Of a DNA stretch of 64,000 nt, positions 1-11,049 are shown piece by piece; the stretch's first letter is position 1; each line of letters opens with the position of its first letter. Source of the DNA: Symsagittifera roscoffensis (taxonomy: Eukaryota > Xenacoelomorpha > Acoela > Convolutidae); assembly GCF_963678635.1 (NCBI RefSeq), contig NC_087063.1:38764759-38828758 (forward strand), written 5' to 3'. Under the pieces are notes generated by a model. The model did not search any database. It was not told the origin of the DNA and was given only the letters and a program-made list of their open reading frames with translations. Made by a program: the position numbers and the translations under genes.

Positions 1-1710
1 ATAAATGATATAAGTTATGGCGTAGCCATCAAACTTAGACTATGTGGAGGTCTTATTGGCATAGACGATTCTTCATCGGAAAATACTTGAAGAATCCAAA
101 ATATTTTGACTTCATGCAATTTTACCCGATGCCGCAAGTTGTGTTCACAAAGGTTGAAGCACTGGTCTCACCTACTGTTATAAGCTGCCCTGAAGTGGAA
201 CAACAGCCTGGTATAACTTTCTGTTTAATTGTCAAAATAACGAGATCAGAAATCTATCTATCAGTTAGTAAAATGTTTAGTGAACGATCATTGGTGCTAG
301 ATTTGGAAGCCTAATAAAAAAAATTTATAGTTAAAGAATTAGCGATTACAACTTCTAATTATAAAGTCTCTATTATTTCTCTACCTCTAGTCCTTCCCTA
401 CGCCATTCCGATCTCTGAAAAAAAAACGTACAACTGGTTGTCAGATTTTTTGGCACGGAATTCAGTGGAAAAGCAGTGATTATTAATTTTCGTATTTCAA
501 TCAGATTATTCGAAGTTTTGTTTTGCAAAATTCTAACGCCGTGTTTTAGGCCAAAGGGAAAGAGAAGATTGAACTTCTTGCAAAGCACCTGGATCGAAAA
601 CTGAGAATCTTGATGAGTTGGATTCCCGCGAATGGAAATATTACATTTCAAAAATTTTAAATTTTGCAATAAACATTCACATTATTACAACTGCTGGAAC
701 CACTGCGCCCTGAAGAAAAGCAAGGTCTTTAATGATTGGCTGAAAAAAGAGCAGCAACGAGAGAAAAGCAAAATTGAACTCGTCCTTGTGCTAGGTGCTT
801 GGATGACTCCAGAGAGTGGCAATAAAATATCATTGAATACAAAAGAACCAAACGGTTGCCGAGGCCAAGTGGTTCAGCGGAATGAATAACATACACCATC
901 ATGAGAAGAATTGACTACTTTAAGAAGTTTTTTTCCGGTGGTTGTTCAATTCATCTACTTTCAACCTTACAAGTATATTGAAAATGTTAGCCAGCCAACA
1001 GGGAGTTTATCTTTCCAGGCTAGTCTTATCGCGCAAATGTCACCCCGGAATATAAACTGACCTCAGCAGCTGTGGCCTATCTGAAAAACTTCAGAAAGTA
1101 GTGAAAGAAATCTCTGTGAAAAAATTGTATTTCATGCAAAAATTGAAAATATCCCAGCCAATTATGTAGTGGAAATGAATGATAATGCCAGGGAAAAACT
1201 AATGACCACATACATTATACTAGATACGAAATTTTTTAGAAAAATAAACATTTCATTTTTATGAGTTTTTGCTCCTTCTTAGGAAACAGCATATGTATAT
1301 GTATAGATTCGGATATAGAAAAAGAGAGAGAAAGACTGAGAGAGAGAGAGAGAGAGAGAGAAAAAGAGAGAAAAAAAATCGAAAATATGAAAATGTCGGA
1401 AAAAGGGATTGTTGAGCCTCATGCGACTACAGTTACAGATCAAAGTAGCAGCGAAAAAAAAACTTGAAACTTTTGTAACAATTTTTCTGTCCCCAGATCA
1501 AAGTTGGTTGTTATATCACAACTGACTTTTATTTTAATATTACGCTTACTTGATTACTTCTATCACTTTTTGTATCTATAAACTTTCTTGGGCGCGTTTA
1601 AGCTGTGAAGAAATATCAGTTCGTTTTTCAATATTGTTTGGTTTAATCGTGTATGTGATAGTATTCCCAAGGATTAGAATAAAACTATTGATGCATCGTC
1701 ACGACTGTTC
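1..1710. other. Left flank of the Polinton remnant, no secure gene
   Basis: No protein family is recognised here. A frame at 42-314 (90 codons) and coding-like fragments around 540-890 (lysine/glutamate-rich, e.g. NDWLKKEQQREKSK) and 1,020-1,210 are present, but each is short and interrupted. They could be decayed Polinton accessory genes, since the recognisable ATPase starts immediately to the right, or host intergenic DNA. No terminal inverted repeat of the Polinton was identified by eye. Confidence 0.4.
1321..1378. repeat. (AG)n purine microsatellite
   Basis: A purine run with a pure AG stretch at about 1,339-1,361, flanked by A-rich and GA-rich sequence. It creates an Arg/Glu-rich open frame (1,261-1,467) that is a low-complexity artefact rather than a gene. 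Confidence 0.9.
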
Positions 1711-2249
1711 ATGGTAATTGTAGAACCTTCAGGATCTGGAAAAACACAATTAAATTTCAAACTATTGTCAGGATGAACATTTTATCCCAAATTTGACAGA
1801 TAGTTACCTTTTTAAAAAGATATTCAACCTAAAATTTGGGAAAGAGAAAACGCTTGGCAAAATCCAAACAGAAAATGTAAAGTTTGATACATTTGATTGT
1901 TTGAGAAACATTTTGAACATACTGCTTGTGTATGATGACTCATGCGGAGAAATATACAATGCTAAAGAGTTTGTGAAACTAGCAACGGCAGGAAAACACA
2001 TGGGCTTAGATGATCTTTTCATTAAAAGCTATAATTTCAACCGGTTGATGGTCACGACATCTCACATCACTGTATTCCAATCAGCTCGTCAAATTCAGCA
2101 AATGATCATCTCGGAAGGCAAAACATTGTGCCGCTTTCTTACGAAACACGTATGAAATGGCTACAAAGGACAGCGTAGTAATAGTTTTAGATCCCCGAAT
2201 ATCAGACTGTCTCAGATATCCTGGACCGTCAATTTTCTGTTTACCATTG
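1711..2249 (+). pseudogene. Polinton packaging ATPase (FtsK/HerA-type), broken
   Basis: In Polintons and related viruses this P-loop ATPase is thought to drive DNA into the capsid. The start codon at 1,711 opens a frame carrying Walker A (EPSGSGKT, 1,723-1,746) that stops at 1,774. The gene resumes in another frame from about 1,793, with Walker B-type LLVYDD (codons 45-49 of that frame, near 1,934) and the family block EIYNAKEFVKLATAGKH. A third frame (2,157-2,249) carries the C-terminal block LDPRISDCLRYPGPSIFCLP. At least two frameshifts and one stop separate these pieces. The Walker A residues themselves look intact. It is the leftmost recognisable gene of the element. Confidence 0.85.
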
Positions 2250-2395
2250 AATAAGTTAAAAGTGACAACAACACAAATGAACGTGAAAAATTATCTATTC
2301 TGCAGCTATGGTAGAGTTAAACCCAAATTAACTACAGTGTTTCATCACAAAAATTATCAAATAGTCAAACTTAATCAGTTTATTTTTCGGAATTT

Positions 2396-3480
2396 TTGCC
2401 TAATGTAGTCAACGGTAACGTGTCTATCAGTGTTCCAGATCTCAAAAAATTCAAGAAAACACAATTGTTAAATCAAACTAAAAACGAGTCGTACAAAGAA
2501 ACGAATAATTTTACTGAGCAAACAAGGATTTTATTTGATCGGACATATGCTTCCATTTTGCTTCTAGTTTTTGACAGCATAGAAATGGCAGCAGAAGAAT
2601 TTGTTTCCATTCCGAAGCAGATGTACATCAGATAACAACCACATGCAGCACATATTTTGCTTGACAACTCCATCAAATATGAAACACCGCAATTATCATA
2701 CTTCATCCGCTTAACACCCCTGAACACAACAACAGCATCAACAGCAACTGCTCCTCCAGTCATAGCATCTCCTGATACACTTATCGTTATTAAATCAGAA
2801 AAACATCCACAATTTCAAGCTCTCCTTCTCAGTGAAGAAGAAGGAATTGTACTGGAAACAAGTGCTGAGCTTGAAAAAACATCAACTACTGAACGTAACA
2901 TGTTGCAGTTGCAACTCAAGGAGAAAAACAAAGTTGAGCGAGCGAAAAAAGTTGTGAAAGTCTTTACAAAGTCGGAGCCAGTCAAAATACACAATGATAA
3001 GAAGAACCATACCTTGATAAAATTCCAACCGGTCTTAAAGCATCAATTTTTTTGTATGATATACATTAACAAAGCAAAAAATTGTACAACCCTGCTTTCA
3101 TTCTAATTTTAAGGTCTCTCAAACTTGACGAACAGTTGGTTTTGAACAAATACGTCAAAGTCGCGGTTCAGTCAACGACTACGGAACAAGCTCAAAAGTT
3201 TTAAAGAGATTCATAAAATCTCATTCATCACCTACAGCCATTTTTTTTCCCAAAAGCCGTCGACAAGTTCCGGCTCAAAAAGCGTTAAACGACTCAGAAT
3301 GATAAATACTGTTGCAGACAGTCAAAGAGAACGCGCATTGAAAAAACTAAACGAGAAGAAGGAGGAAACGAAGAAGAAGAACCTGAAGCAAAGGGAATGC
3401 CCGAAAACAATTCAGATTCTGCAACAGCAGAGAAACGAAGTTGAAAACAAAAAATTGCAAGATTACAGAAGCTGAAAAAA
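2396..3480 (+). pseudogene. Unrecognised Polinton-internal protein, lysine/glutamate-rich
   Basis: One frame runs from 2,396 to 3,106 with a single stop (2,633-2,635), about 236 codons. It has a Pro/Thr/Ala-rich linker (around 2,722-2,780, TTTASTATAPPVIASP) followed by a charged, probably helical segment. The same frame reappears at 3,326-3,474 with a strongly charged stretch (RALKKLNEKKEETKKKN) that would form a coiled coil or helix. I do not recognise the family. It lies between the ATPase and the integrase. It could be a structural or DNA-binding accessory protein; that is a guess from composition only. Confidence 0.4.
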
Positions 3481-3499
3481 GTAATTGAAGTTTTTATTT

Positions 3500-4390
3500 A
3501 CAAGTAAGGGTCCTGCCTTGATTGTTAGTGTAAAAAAATTAAAAGACGAATCGAAAACTTCACGAAACAAAGTGAGACATATTTTACACTCAAGCCTGTA
3601 TATACAAAATATCGAAGATTTCGTCGCAAAACACCGCGTCTCAAAGTGACAGTTTATGACATAAACAAAATAAGGTCAATTGAATTGGCGTATGTTAATA
3701 AACTTGAAGATTACAACATGGACATTAAGTGTTTTTCGGTTGCAGTGGATTGCACTTCCCGATATCTTCGTGTACAACGATTGAAATCAAAAGAATGTCA
3801 CCTCAACTGCAGAAGCATCCAAAGAAACGTTAAAATAAAACAGCTAAAACTTCTGGGTAGGTGAGGGCACTGAATCCAAGGGAACCTTGAAAACTTTTTG
3901 TGACAAAAAAAGCATTGAAACTTTTAAAAAAGAAAGTGAAAAAACATCCGTTTTCGCGGAGAGGAACATTCGATCACTAAAGGCTTTGATTAAAAAAAAA
4001 TTGGAGGACAAATGGACTGACTTTTACATCGACAAGCTTCAAAGATTTGTCAACACAATTATGTCGAAAAAAAATCGAGTTACCAAATTAGCCCTGACTG
4101 AAGTGACCAAAAAAAGATGTTCCACGTCTAGTTTCATTAGGAGCCGAACAATCGCTGAAACTATTTCGCCGACCAGAACTTTACGTATGATTTTGTTAGA
4201 ATAGCAAAAATTGACATTTTTTTTCGAAAAAGGGTATAAACAATCACTCACAGACAAAATTTTTGCATACCAACAATGCACCTTCCGACTTATAAACTCA
4301 TCGACGGCGATAAGTAACCAATACAGGGTAATAAATATTATGAGCCCGAACTAATCAGGGTTTTGGGAAAAGAAGGAATTAACTAATTAA
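3500..4390 (+). pseudogene. Polinton retroviral-type (DDE) integrase, broken
   Basis: Integrase of the rve family that inserts Polinton DNA. An N-terminal part in several frames (3,500-3,645) leads to a core frame (3,646-3,861) with SIELAYVNKLEDYN and VAVDCTSRYLR. A second frame from about 3,854 carries WVGEGTE, FAERNIRSLK and FVNTIMSKKNRVTK. The C-terminal block (LIDGDK ... YYEPELIRVLGK) follows at about 4,285-4,365. By comparison with the family, the first catalytic Asp is Glu (SIE), the second Asp is Gly (WVG, 3,857-3,865) and only the Glu of FAERN is kept. It would be inactive even without the frameshifts. It sits between the unknown gene and the capsid genes, all on the same strand. Confidence 0.85.
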
Positions 4391-5130
4391 TGCCTGATAA
4401 CTTTAAAAAAAATTTAGCCGCAATGAACGTTTTTCTTGATACTTTGCTAGCCAGCTTCAAAAACATGTTAAGCGAAGATATCGATCTATAATGTGAATGG
4501 AGAGATGCAGTGACAGAATTAACGTTTCCTTCTCTTTTTAACAATGTGACGGATAGAAAATAAGTGTACTACAAACAAAGTTAAAGCAAGTCTTAAACTG
4601 ACAAAAGATAAAACATCTAGACCATATGATGGAGAGAAAACTGAAATAACACAGGTTGAATATGACGAAACTGACAAACAATTCAACGAAATCAATCGGA
4701 AGATTGATCTTGATAATTTCAATCATAGCATCTACTACATTACCAAACATCTTTCAAAGTGGATGCATTATTAGGAAGGCATTATAATTGATAGTCCAGA
4801 GATTCCCAGTTTTTTAGTTTTCAAAGGTATACGAGATGGAACGGGCTACCATGTTGGTTATAAATGAATCCAGTCATATCCATTGCACTCTCACAACACA
4901 AAATCTCATCTCCGACTACTCTGTTGATATCTCTGTTGTAACCCAAGTGATGTTTATCTACTTAGACATCCTTCATTGTCAGATTGTGATAGACATCAAA
5001 GCCATTGATACTAATCGATGAGTGGAAAACGGTTACGCTTGCAGCATTGAATCAAATCATTGCAATGTTTTAGCAACTTGGAGTAAAAAAAACTACTCGT
5101 GTCCAGAGCAATGTAGTAAATCTACGAAAG
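4391..5130 (+). pseudogene. Polinton capsid-type protein, probably penton-like, broken
   Basis: Starts around the ATG at 4,391 (MPDNFKKNLAAMN), just after the integrase. Frames then carry EWRDAVTELTFPSLFNNV (about 4,495-4,550), an acidic linker (EITQVEYDETDKQFNEINR, about 4,640-4,700), and VDISVVTQVMFIYLDILHCQ (about 4,924-4,985). The pattern of an early 'W-AL/VTE' block and a later 'MF-Y-DI---Q' block is what I know from the shorter capsid-type protein encoded next to the integrase in animal Polintons. Assignment to penton rather than another structural role is inference. Several stops and frameshifts interrupt it. Confidence 0.55.
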
Positions 5131-5159
5131 GAAACCCTTGAACCATTTGAAATAGGAGG

Positions 5160-5565
5160 AGGAAAAGATGTTTTGACTCCTGATTATCGAATGTTTTCTG
5201 ATAAGGTTTTGGATGTGTGCTATCATAATCAAGCGACCAGGCCACAATTCTCAGGACATTACAAACAGCGGGGTAGTGGCTACGGGTATTGAACGAGTAG
5301 CTCGCAAAATTATTTTACCAGCTGCAAAACGTAATAGAAAAAAGTACTTATTTAAGCAGCACCCATGTATTAGATATAGCAATTCGGAAACCACCGAAAC
5401 AAGTTTTGAAAAACGCTGGAAAAACTACCATCAAAAATCAAGCTGTTGGTGGTCACAGCAAACCTCTTATGATCATACAAATGAAGACGGCAAAAGCAAA
5501 CGAAAGAAAAAACAAAGTTTCTCATTCCAAAGAAACGAACTCCATTGAGATGTCGCTCCAATTGT
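5160..5565 (+). pseudogene. Polinton small basic virion-type protein, broken
   Basis: A frame ending in RMFSDKVLDVCYHNQA and QRGSGYGY (about 5,190-5,275) shifts at about 5,278 into GIERVARKIILPAAKR (frame 5,213-5,548). The Gly-rich start followed by an amphipathic basic helix resembles the small capsid-associated protein found between the two capsid genes of animal Polintons (comparable in position to minor core proteins of adenoviruses). A further basic tail with KKRTPLRC lies at about 5,528-5,560 in another frame. Function is inferred from position and composition only. Confidence 0.5.
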
Positions 5566-5596
5566 TTCGCCAAACTGCTCTATGATTTCTAACTTG

Positions 5597-6760
5597 AGTT
5601 TTTCACAGATTTATTTGAAAAACCTCCTTGAGTCGTTGCATTTGAACTTGCATTCATTGAAAAAATTGGTCCATCTTATACACCTGATGCTCCCATGCTC
5701 GAGTTAGAAGTTTTGAGAAATAGAAACAACTTTCTCGATCTTCAACGAACTCGGTTGGAGATTGCAGCCCGCATCGTTAAAAACAACGGCAATGTCCTGC
5801 GAACTCTTGATACAGAGGCAACACAAGTTAACACGCGCTATTTCGCCAGTAATTCCTTCACATCTTTATATTGGAAATGCACAATGTCATTGCATGGAGA
5901 AAAAATTTGATTAAGTATTGCAAATTTTGCACCTAAAAGTTTCATGAGACCGAAACGGTTTCACACCGTATTGATGCAAAACAAACATGGCTTGCTTGTC
6001 AAGGATTTTCTTTTGAAGATATCCCGTCAGTTTTTGATGCCGCTGATGGGCGGGATGACGCGAAACGTAAGCTGGCGGAATCTGCATCTGGCGAATTCCG
6101 TTTATTTCGTAAAATTGCATATGAATTCTTGTCATGTGACCAGCATTTAATGAATGGTGTTATAATTAGATTTGTCTGAGACGATCTCCCAATGACTTGT
6201 TAAAATGTCACAGCAGCGAGATAAACATTACCAAGAGCAAATCACCGAGGCTAACCTATATGTGCGCAAAATCGCAGTAACACCAGTAGAAAACAATTAT
6301 TTTTAAGTTTTAAAGAGGACTTTTGTTTAGTAGTAATTGGTGTACAAAGCTGGCAACAAGAAGATGTTTTTGCCAAAGAGCCAGTTCGTCGAATGATTGT
6401 GGCATTTCATTATCAAAATTTTGAATTGTTTTTATGAACGACTGATAACAAAATAGTAGACTCTATCACATTGGAGGCCCTAGATTTTATTTTCAACAAC
6501 AGTCATAAAATCGGCTTGGCTAATTATCACAATTTGACAATCATTATCTTATGGTTTTTGATCTCACAGCTATTCAGGAGGCTTGACATGACTTTATTCA
6601 TCATGAAATTATCAATTGCACCATTTCAGTAGAAATTAAATTTGATTCACTGCTGGCAGATAATGCGAGGTTTTTCTCATAAAAGAGCGTTATTAACATT
6701 TTATGTGCTTTCCGATAGTAAAATAGATAAAGTCACTGTGATGAAGTAAATTAAAAAAAA
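5597..6760 (+). pseudogene. Polinton jelly-roll capsid protein, probably the larger hexon-like one
   Basis: The N-terminal block FTDLFEKPP is at 5,600. It is followed by 5,695-5,910 (NNFLDLQRTRLEIAARIVKN) and then by a stop-to-stop frame at 5,937-6,179 (AKQTWLACQGFSFEDIPSVF, then FLSCDQHLMNGVIIRF) that has no early ATG and is easily missed. A further frame from 6,204 has ANLYVRKIAVTPVEN, and the end is around 6,560-6,740 with NCTISVEIKFDSLLADN. These blocks, in this order, match the large F54H12.2-like capsid family of animal Polintons. At least four frame changes are needed. The call as major rather than minor capsid protein is inference. Confidence 0.75.
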
Positions 6761-7239
6761 TGGAAAATCTGCATTTTACTGAGCTTATTAACCGAAGCAA
6801 CTTAATTTAACATCAAATTAGCGACAGTTTTTCTGCTAGTTTAACATATAGAGCAATATTGAAAGGTTACTTTCATGATAGTGAATGCAATGCGTCCAAC
6901 CCAACTTAGACCAGTCAGAAACGCACTGGTTATTATTCGTTTAAGCCGTCGGTCAAACTTTTTTCGCAGATCTACTCGGACAAAGACAACACAACTATCC
7001 AAATGTTAACAAAAAATTAGGATATTCTTTTCATGAAGGAAACCATTTATATATAAACAAGCCAATGCAATGAGCTAACTCGGTTTTGTGTTGACTAATT
7101 TCTATTTAAAGTGCTCATGTTATAATTCCATCTAGATTTTCTATAGGATTTAAGGTGAATGACTATGATTTGATGCGTTTTGCTAAACATATGTTGTTAT
7201 AAATACGTGATATTGATGTCTTTCTATAACGTTTCGTAA
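6761..7239. other. Spacer between capsid gene and minus-strand gene
   Basis: AT-rich, full of stops in all frames. It lies between two converging genes (capsid on +, 7,240-8,318 on -), so it would hold their 3' ends. No recognisable signal was found. Confidence 0.4.
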
Positions 7240-8318
7240 TTAATTTTTTTTCTCCAAAAGATGTTTTTTTTTTGGTACCACACTTACCGCTTGCATTATA
7301 TCAGTTCTAAGAAGAGTTCTTAAAATTTGTTTTTTTATCCATTTTAGTTTTACAAACAAAGTTTTTGAATCAACCTCTAAACGGTCATACCCACTTAAAG
7401 TAATATCAATGCTTTTTGAAAATTCAGCAACTGTACCACCATTCAATAATCTAATGAAACGTTCAGTGATTACTATGTTAATTAGGTCAGTTTGAGTCTC
7501 AAGGGACCGAGCCTGTTAAGCAAAGCAAATTTGCGGCAATCGTTTTTGCACAGGAGCTCCACCAAGGTCAAGGTTTTTAGTCGAGTTGTAGTTATCAGCC
7601 ACTTTCCGTTGTTCATCAGTGGTCCTGATGGATGATATTTGCTGCGCACCATGATCAAATATCTAAATGAAGAAAGAAGGCCAGTACAATGAAAGATTTT
7701 GAGTTCATCCTGTTTACTGCTTCAATGCAGTCTTTTGTAGCTTCGACGAGAATAAGGATGTGGTTGTCTATTGTCATAAGATTGGGAACTAAATTCGTTC
7801 TAGATTGAATGGACTACAAATGCAAAGTAAGTTATCAGAAGAACAGGGGAATAGGGAGACATCGGGTTCATTGTACACGAAAAAAAGCAAGTTTTTTCCA
7901 AAATAGACTGAAGTTTGTAGGCGATAGTTCATATGTTGCTTCAATCGATTTGACGATTGAATAAAACTGGTAAACTCAGACTATTCACGCCACTCGACAT
8001 TTTTGCTAGTGTAATCTTCTTCATTCTGGCCGTTTTCACTGCTGCAGTCTTTATTGGGGTCAACCGATCGTTTTGGTCTGTATCGTCGATTTTGAGGTTT
8101 TTTCCTGTTGTGGAAGTCATATTCTTTTCGCCGGTTGCTTCTTTGATTTTTGTTGTTACTTTCGAGTAATTATCTGCTAAACAATCAAATTCATTTGCTC
8201 TCAAAGTAACTGTTTGATACATTTTGAACATCCCATTATCATTCTTTTTATACATTAGAGTGTAAGCTTGTTTTTTCAAATGTTCCAGTTCTAACTCTGA
8301 ATAAACGTTTTTCTCCAA
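7240..8318 (-). pseudogene. Unrecognised minus-strand Polinton-region protein
   Basis: Two open segments on the - strand (8,318-7,941, about 125 codons; 7,446-7,240, about 68 codons) are joined by interrupted but coding-like sequence. The first segment begins with a charged helical stretch (ELELEHLKKQAYTLMYKK) and a Lys/Thr-rich middle. The second contains GTVAEFSKSIDITLSGYDR. The first segment opens with TTG right after stops, so the true N-terminus is probably in another frame. No family recognised. It is the only gene-like region opposite in direction to the other Polinton genes. The + strand frame at 7,957-8,169 is its shadow. Confidence 0.35.
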
Positions 8319-8950
8319 GAATTATCATGGAAATCATCAGAAATTCCCGTATCACTTTCAAGCGTGTACATATTTTGCTAGCGGAGATGTTTTCTAGCTG
8401 TTTTATGTAAGAGACAACTCAAGAGTGATTTAGCTAGCGGACTGGTAAACTCAGCTGACTTATTTTTATGGTATTCCTTAAGCTTCAGAGGAGACATTCA
8501 ACTAAGATTGCGGTTAGTTTTTTTAGTTTCAATTACACAATTAGGATCTCATTAGGTCTTAAGTTTTAACTACTTTACCCTAGCGGTACACATGTTATCT
8601 CTTTGAAGTGCAAACTTTCACGTCACTTTGTGTTGAGGATATCATAAAAAGACGCCACATGGTTTCTTTAAAAAATTGATCTTAACACCTACAGTGTTCT
8701 ACTGAAGTTGCATGAGCCTCAATTTAATATCAAAAATTTACACACCAAGGTTTATGGTAAATGACTACACCTTAAACAACAAACGTTGAAAGCTAAAACT
8801 GAAAGCCCAAACTAATTTTGTTCACTATTTCCTTTCATTCTCCAGAAATCAAGCTGAACCAAAAAAAATAGTCACCGAGAAGAGAGATGAACAAAACTTT
8901 TTATTTCGTTTCACCAAAGTTTCACCAAACATACCAGAGAGTGTTTTCTA
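8319..8950. other. AT-rich spacer
   Basis: Stops in all frames and no recognised motif. It separates the minus-strand frame from the plus-strand frames at 8,951, so any divergent promoter of the Polinton would fall here; none is visible. Confidence 0.35.
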
Positions 8951-9136
8951 GTGGTGCAGAAGGAACGGAACATACGTCAACACGCAAAGAGCCCTGTAAA
9001 TGAACTTGAACTAAAACGCAGCAGCGAATTCGATGTGTGGGTCTCTAAAAACCACATGATACTACCCATCATTCTGCTACATCAAATTGGCACCCCCTTA
9101 CAGAACATAAAAAGGTCTATGAGAGCTGTTTTATGA
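8951..9136 (+). CDS. Small unrecognised frame, ends in ATGA overlap
   Basis: An open frame of 61 codons with mixed composition (e.g. SPVNELELKRSSEFDVWVSK), opening with GTG, so the real start may be further left and broken. Its stop codon (9,134-9,136) overlaps the ATG of the next frame (9,133) in an ATGA arrangement. That overlap may be chance. No family recognised. It could be the C-terminal end of a decayed Polinton gene. Confidence 0.25.
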   Translation: MVQKERNIRQHAKSPVNELELKRSSEFDVWVSKNHMILPIILLHQIGTPLQNIKRSMRAVL

Positions 9137-9504
9137 CAGAAAGCAAACCTTTGCCGAAGGAATCTGGTTTTGCAGACCGTTCTTGCGTTGAACGGGCACC
9201 TAGAAACTTACTGTTTGACTACGATTGTCAGTCAATTCCCGAGTATCAAAATCAAGAAGAATATTTTAGGGACTTCGCAGAGCGAGCCTTCTACTAGGAT
9301 ATTGATTCGATTGAATCGCCAGACTCAACGGAACAAGACGTGGGCCAGTCTTCTTCATCTTCTTCTTTCAGCATTCAAGGTCCTTTTTCGCCAAATTTAC
9401 CACCCAGGAGCCCGACGACTAATCCTTGTTATGCGCCAAAGCAATGCAAACTGCGATTTAGAGATTTCAGAAAAGTCAAAAAGTTTTGTTTCCATCAAGA
9501 TTGA
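9133..9504 (+). pseudogene. Unrecognised acidic/serine-rich Polinton-region protein, one stop
   Basis: A frame of 124 codons from the ATG at 9,133 to the stop at 9,502, broken only by one TAG (9,295-9,297). The N-terminal half is acidic and aromatic (DYDCQSIPEYQNQEEYFRD), the middle is Asp/Ser-rich (SIESPDSTEQDVGQSSSSSS) and the end is basic (CKLRFRDFRKVKKFCF). The longer overlapping + frame at 9,170-9,559 has a less protein-like composition and is probably its shadow. Possibly a Polinton accessory gene upstream of the polymerase; function unknown. Confidence 0.4.
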
Positions 9505-11049
9505 TTTATCAGTTCAAAATTTCGTGATTCAATTAAGATGTTTTTTTTTCGAATCTTAGTGGCTTAATCTTGTTTAGTTTTTGTTCCGGATTGTTTCTTT
9601 GAATTGAATTTTGCTTTGTAGTTTTTCAGTCAAAAGTTAAAAAAGGAAACTAAAAGATCAAAATGGGAGAGAGCAGCAAATGTTCATTAGAAAAGATGAT
9701 AAGATAGGTTATGCCTCGTCCTTATTTTTCTACAAATTACAGGCTTCATTTGCTTAGAAATCAAAATAAAACTTTTAATTTAAATTATTTTTGGAATGTT
9801 CGAAAATTTTCATAGAAATGATGTAAATTGTTTGTGCTTTATCAACAATAAAAATGTATGCTCAAGAATCACGTGTAATCAACAATTTTTGTTAAAAATA
9901 TTTGAAAAATTAAAAAATATGTTTTTTCGAAAATTAAACATGTTTTTTACCCATACTCAGAATATTGTAAAAAATTGATTAAAAGTGGTTTCAGAAAAAT
10001 TGTCTTTTTTTTAATTTCCACGAAAACTATTTCGTCTTTTTTCTACGAAAAAATACAAGATTTTCAAACATCTAGGTTTCTCGATTGAATATTTAGCGTT
10101 TTTGATATCATGCCTTTACTTTTATTAGTCGAGAAATAGTCCTTGAAGCATTTCATTAACTAAAGTTTAAAATCTAGAACTGATAGTTTATCATAAAACG
10201 GGTTTGAAAAAAAGAACAAATTAAAAAAAAATGTGAATTTTGAACATGGATTCCAACCCTACTGAAACTCAAAAGCAATTGAATGAAGAAGGTTTCTTTG
10301 GATCTGGAGACAAACTAACTCTTTTCCACAAAAATGTTTTTGTTTTAAAAAATTACATCTTGATATATTTTTTTACTTGATTTTATTGAGCGGGAGTCAT
10401 TCCCGAGGAGCATAGCGACGAGCAACGCCGGGTTAGCTATTGCCCGCAGAGCCGTTCTGTCACGCCTCAAAATTTTGAAGCACTCGATTTGGAAAGTTTC
10501 GCAGAACATTAATTGACCATTCGAAAGAACCATTCAATCAGCGACTACAAACAAAAAATAAACAAATAAGTCTATAGACACACAAACATGCATACAATCA
10601 ACAACTAGAAAAAAATGAAAAAAAATTAGATAAGGTATACCCAACATCAGTTTCCCTAAGGTACACTTTCCTCCCTTATTTTGTGTTGTGATTTTTCTTT
10701 TCTTAAAATTTTTGCTAGCTCGTATTAAGCACTTTCAACCTATCAGTTTCAACCGAAGTGTAGGTTGAAACAAGTCTTGACTAGATTACCACATAAAGGA
10801 GTTCAATAGAGTGCACGTGTCAATTGCAGTAACAGTTTCCGCAAAATTAGGGATTGAAACAACCGAAACAAGAAGTTAAAACCGTTTATCAATAGCCCTA
10901 AATGATATGAACCTACGCTTTGTGGCCAGCTAAAAACCAAAAGTCAACCTTCTCCAACCCAAAAATTTCACTTATACTATTGAATTTTCAACTTGAGCAG
11001 TTCTTGATCTGAACATAAAAAAGTCTCACGAAATTCCGAAATTCTCAGA
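9505..11049. other. AT-rich spacer upstream of the polymerase, with a GC-rich block
   Basis: Mostly stop-rich AT-rich DNA. An ATG at 10,246 opens a short frame (MDSNPTETQKQLNEEGFFG). At about 10,388-10,470 lies a sharply GC-richer block (starts gagcgggagtcattcccgag) that differs from its surroundings and may be a fragment of a dispersed repeat. No gene assigned. Confidence 0.4.

Noticed and set aside
1261..1467. Arg/Glu-rich protein gene
   Set aside because: The frame is produced by an (AG)n microsatellite.
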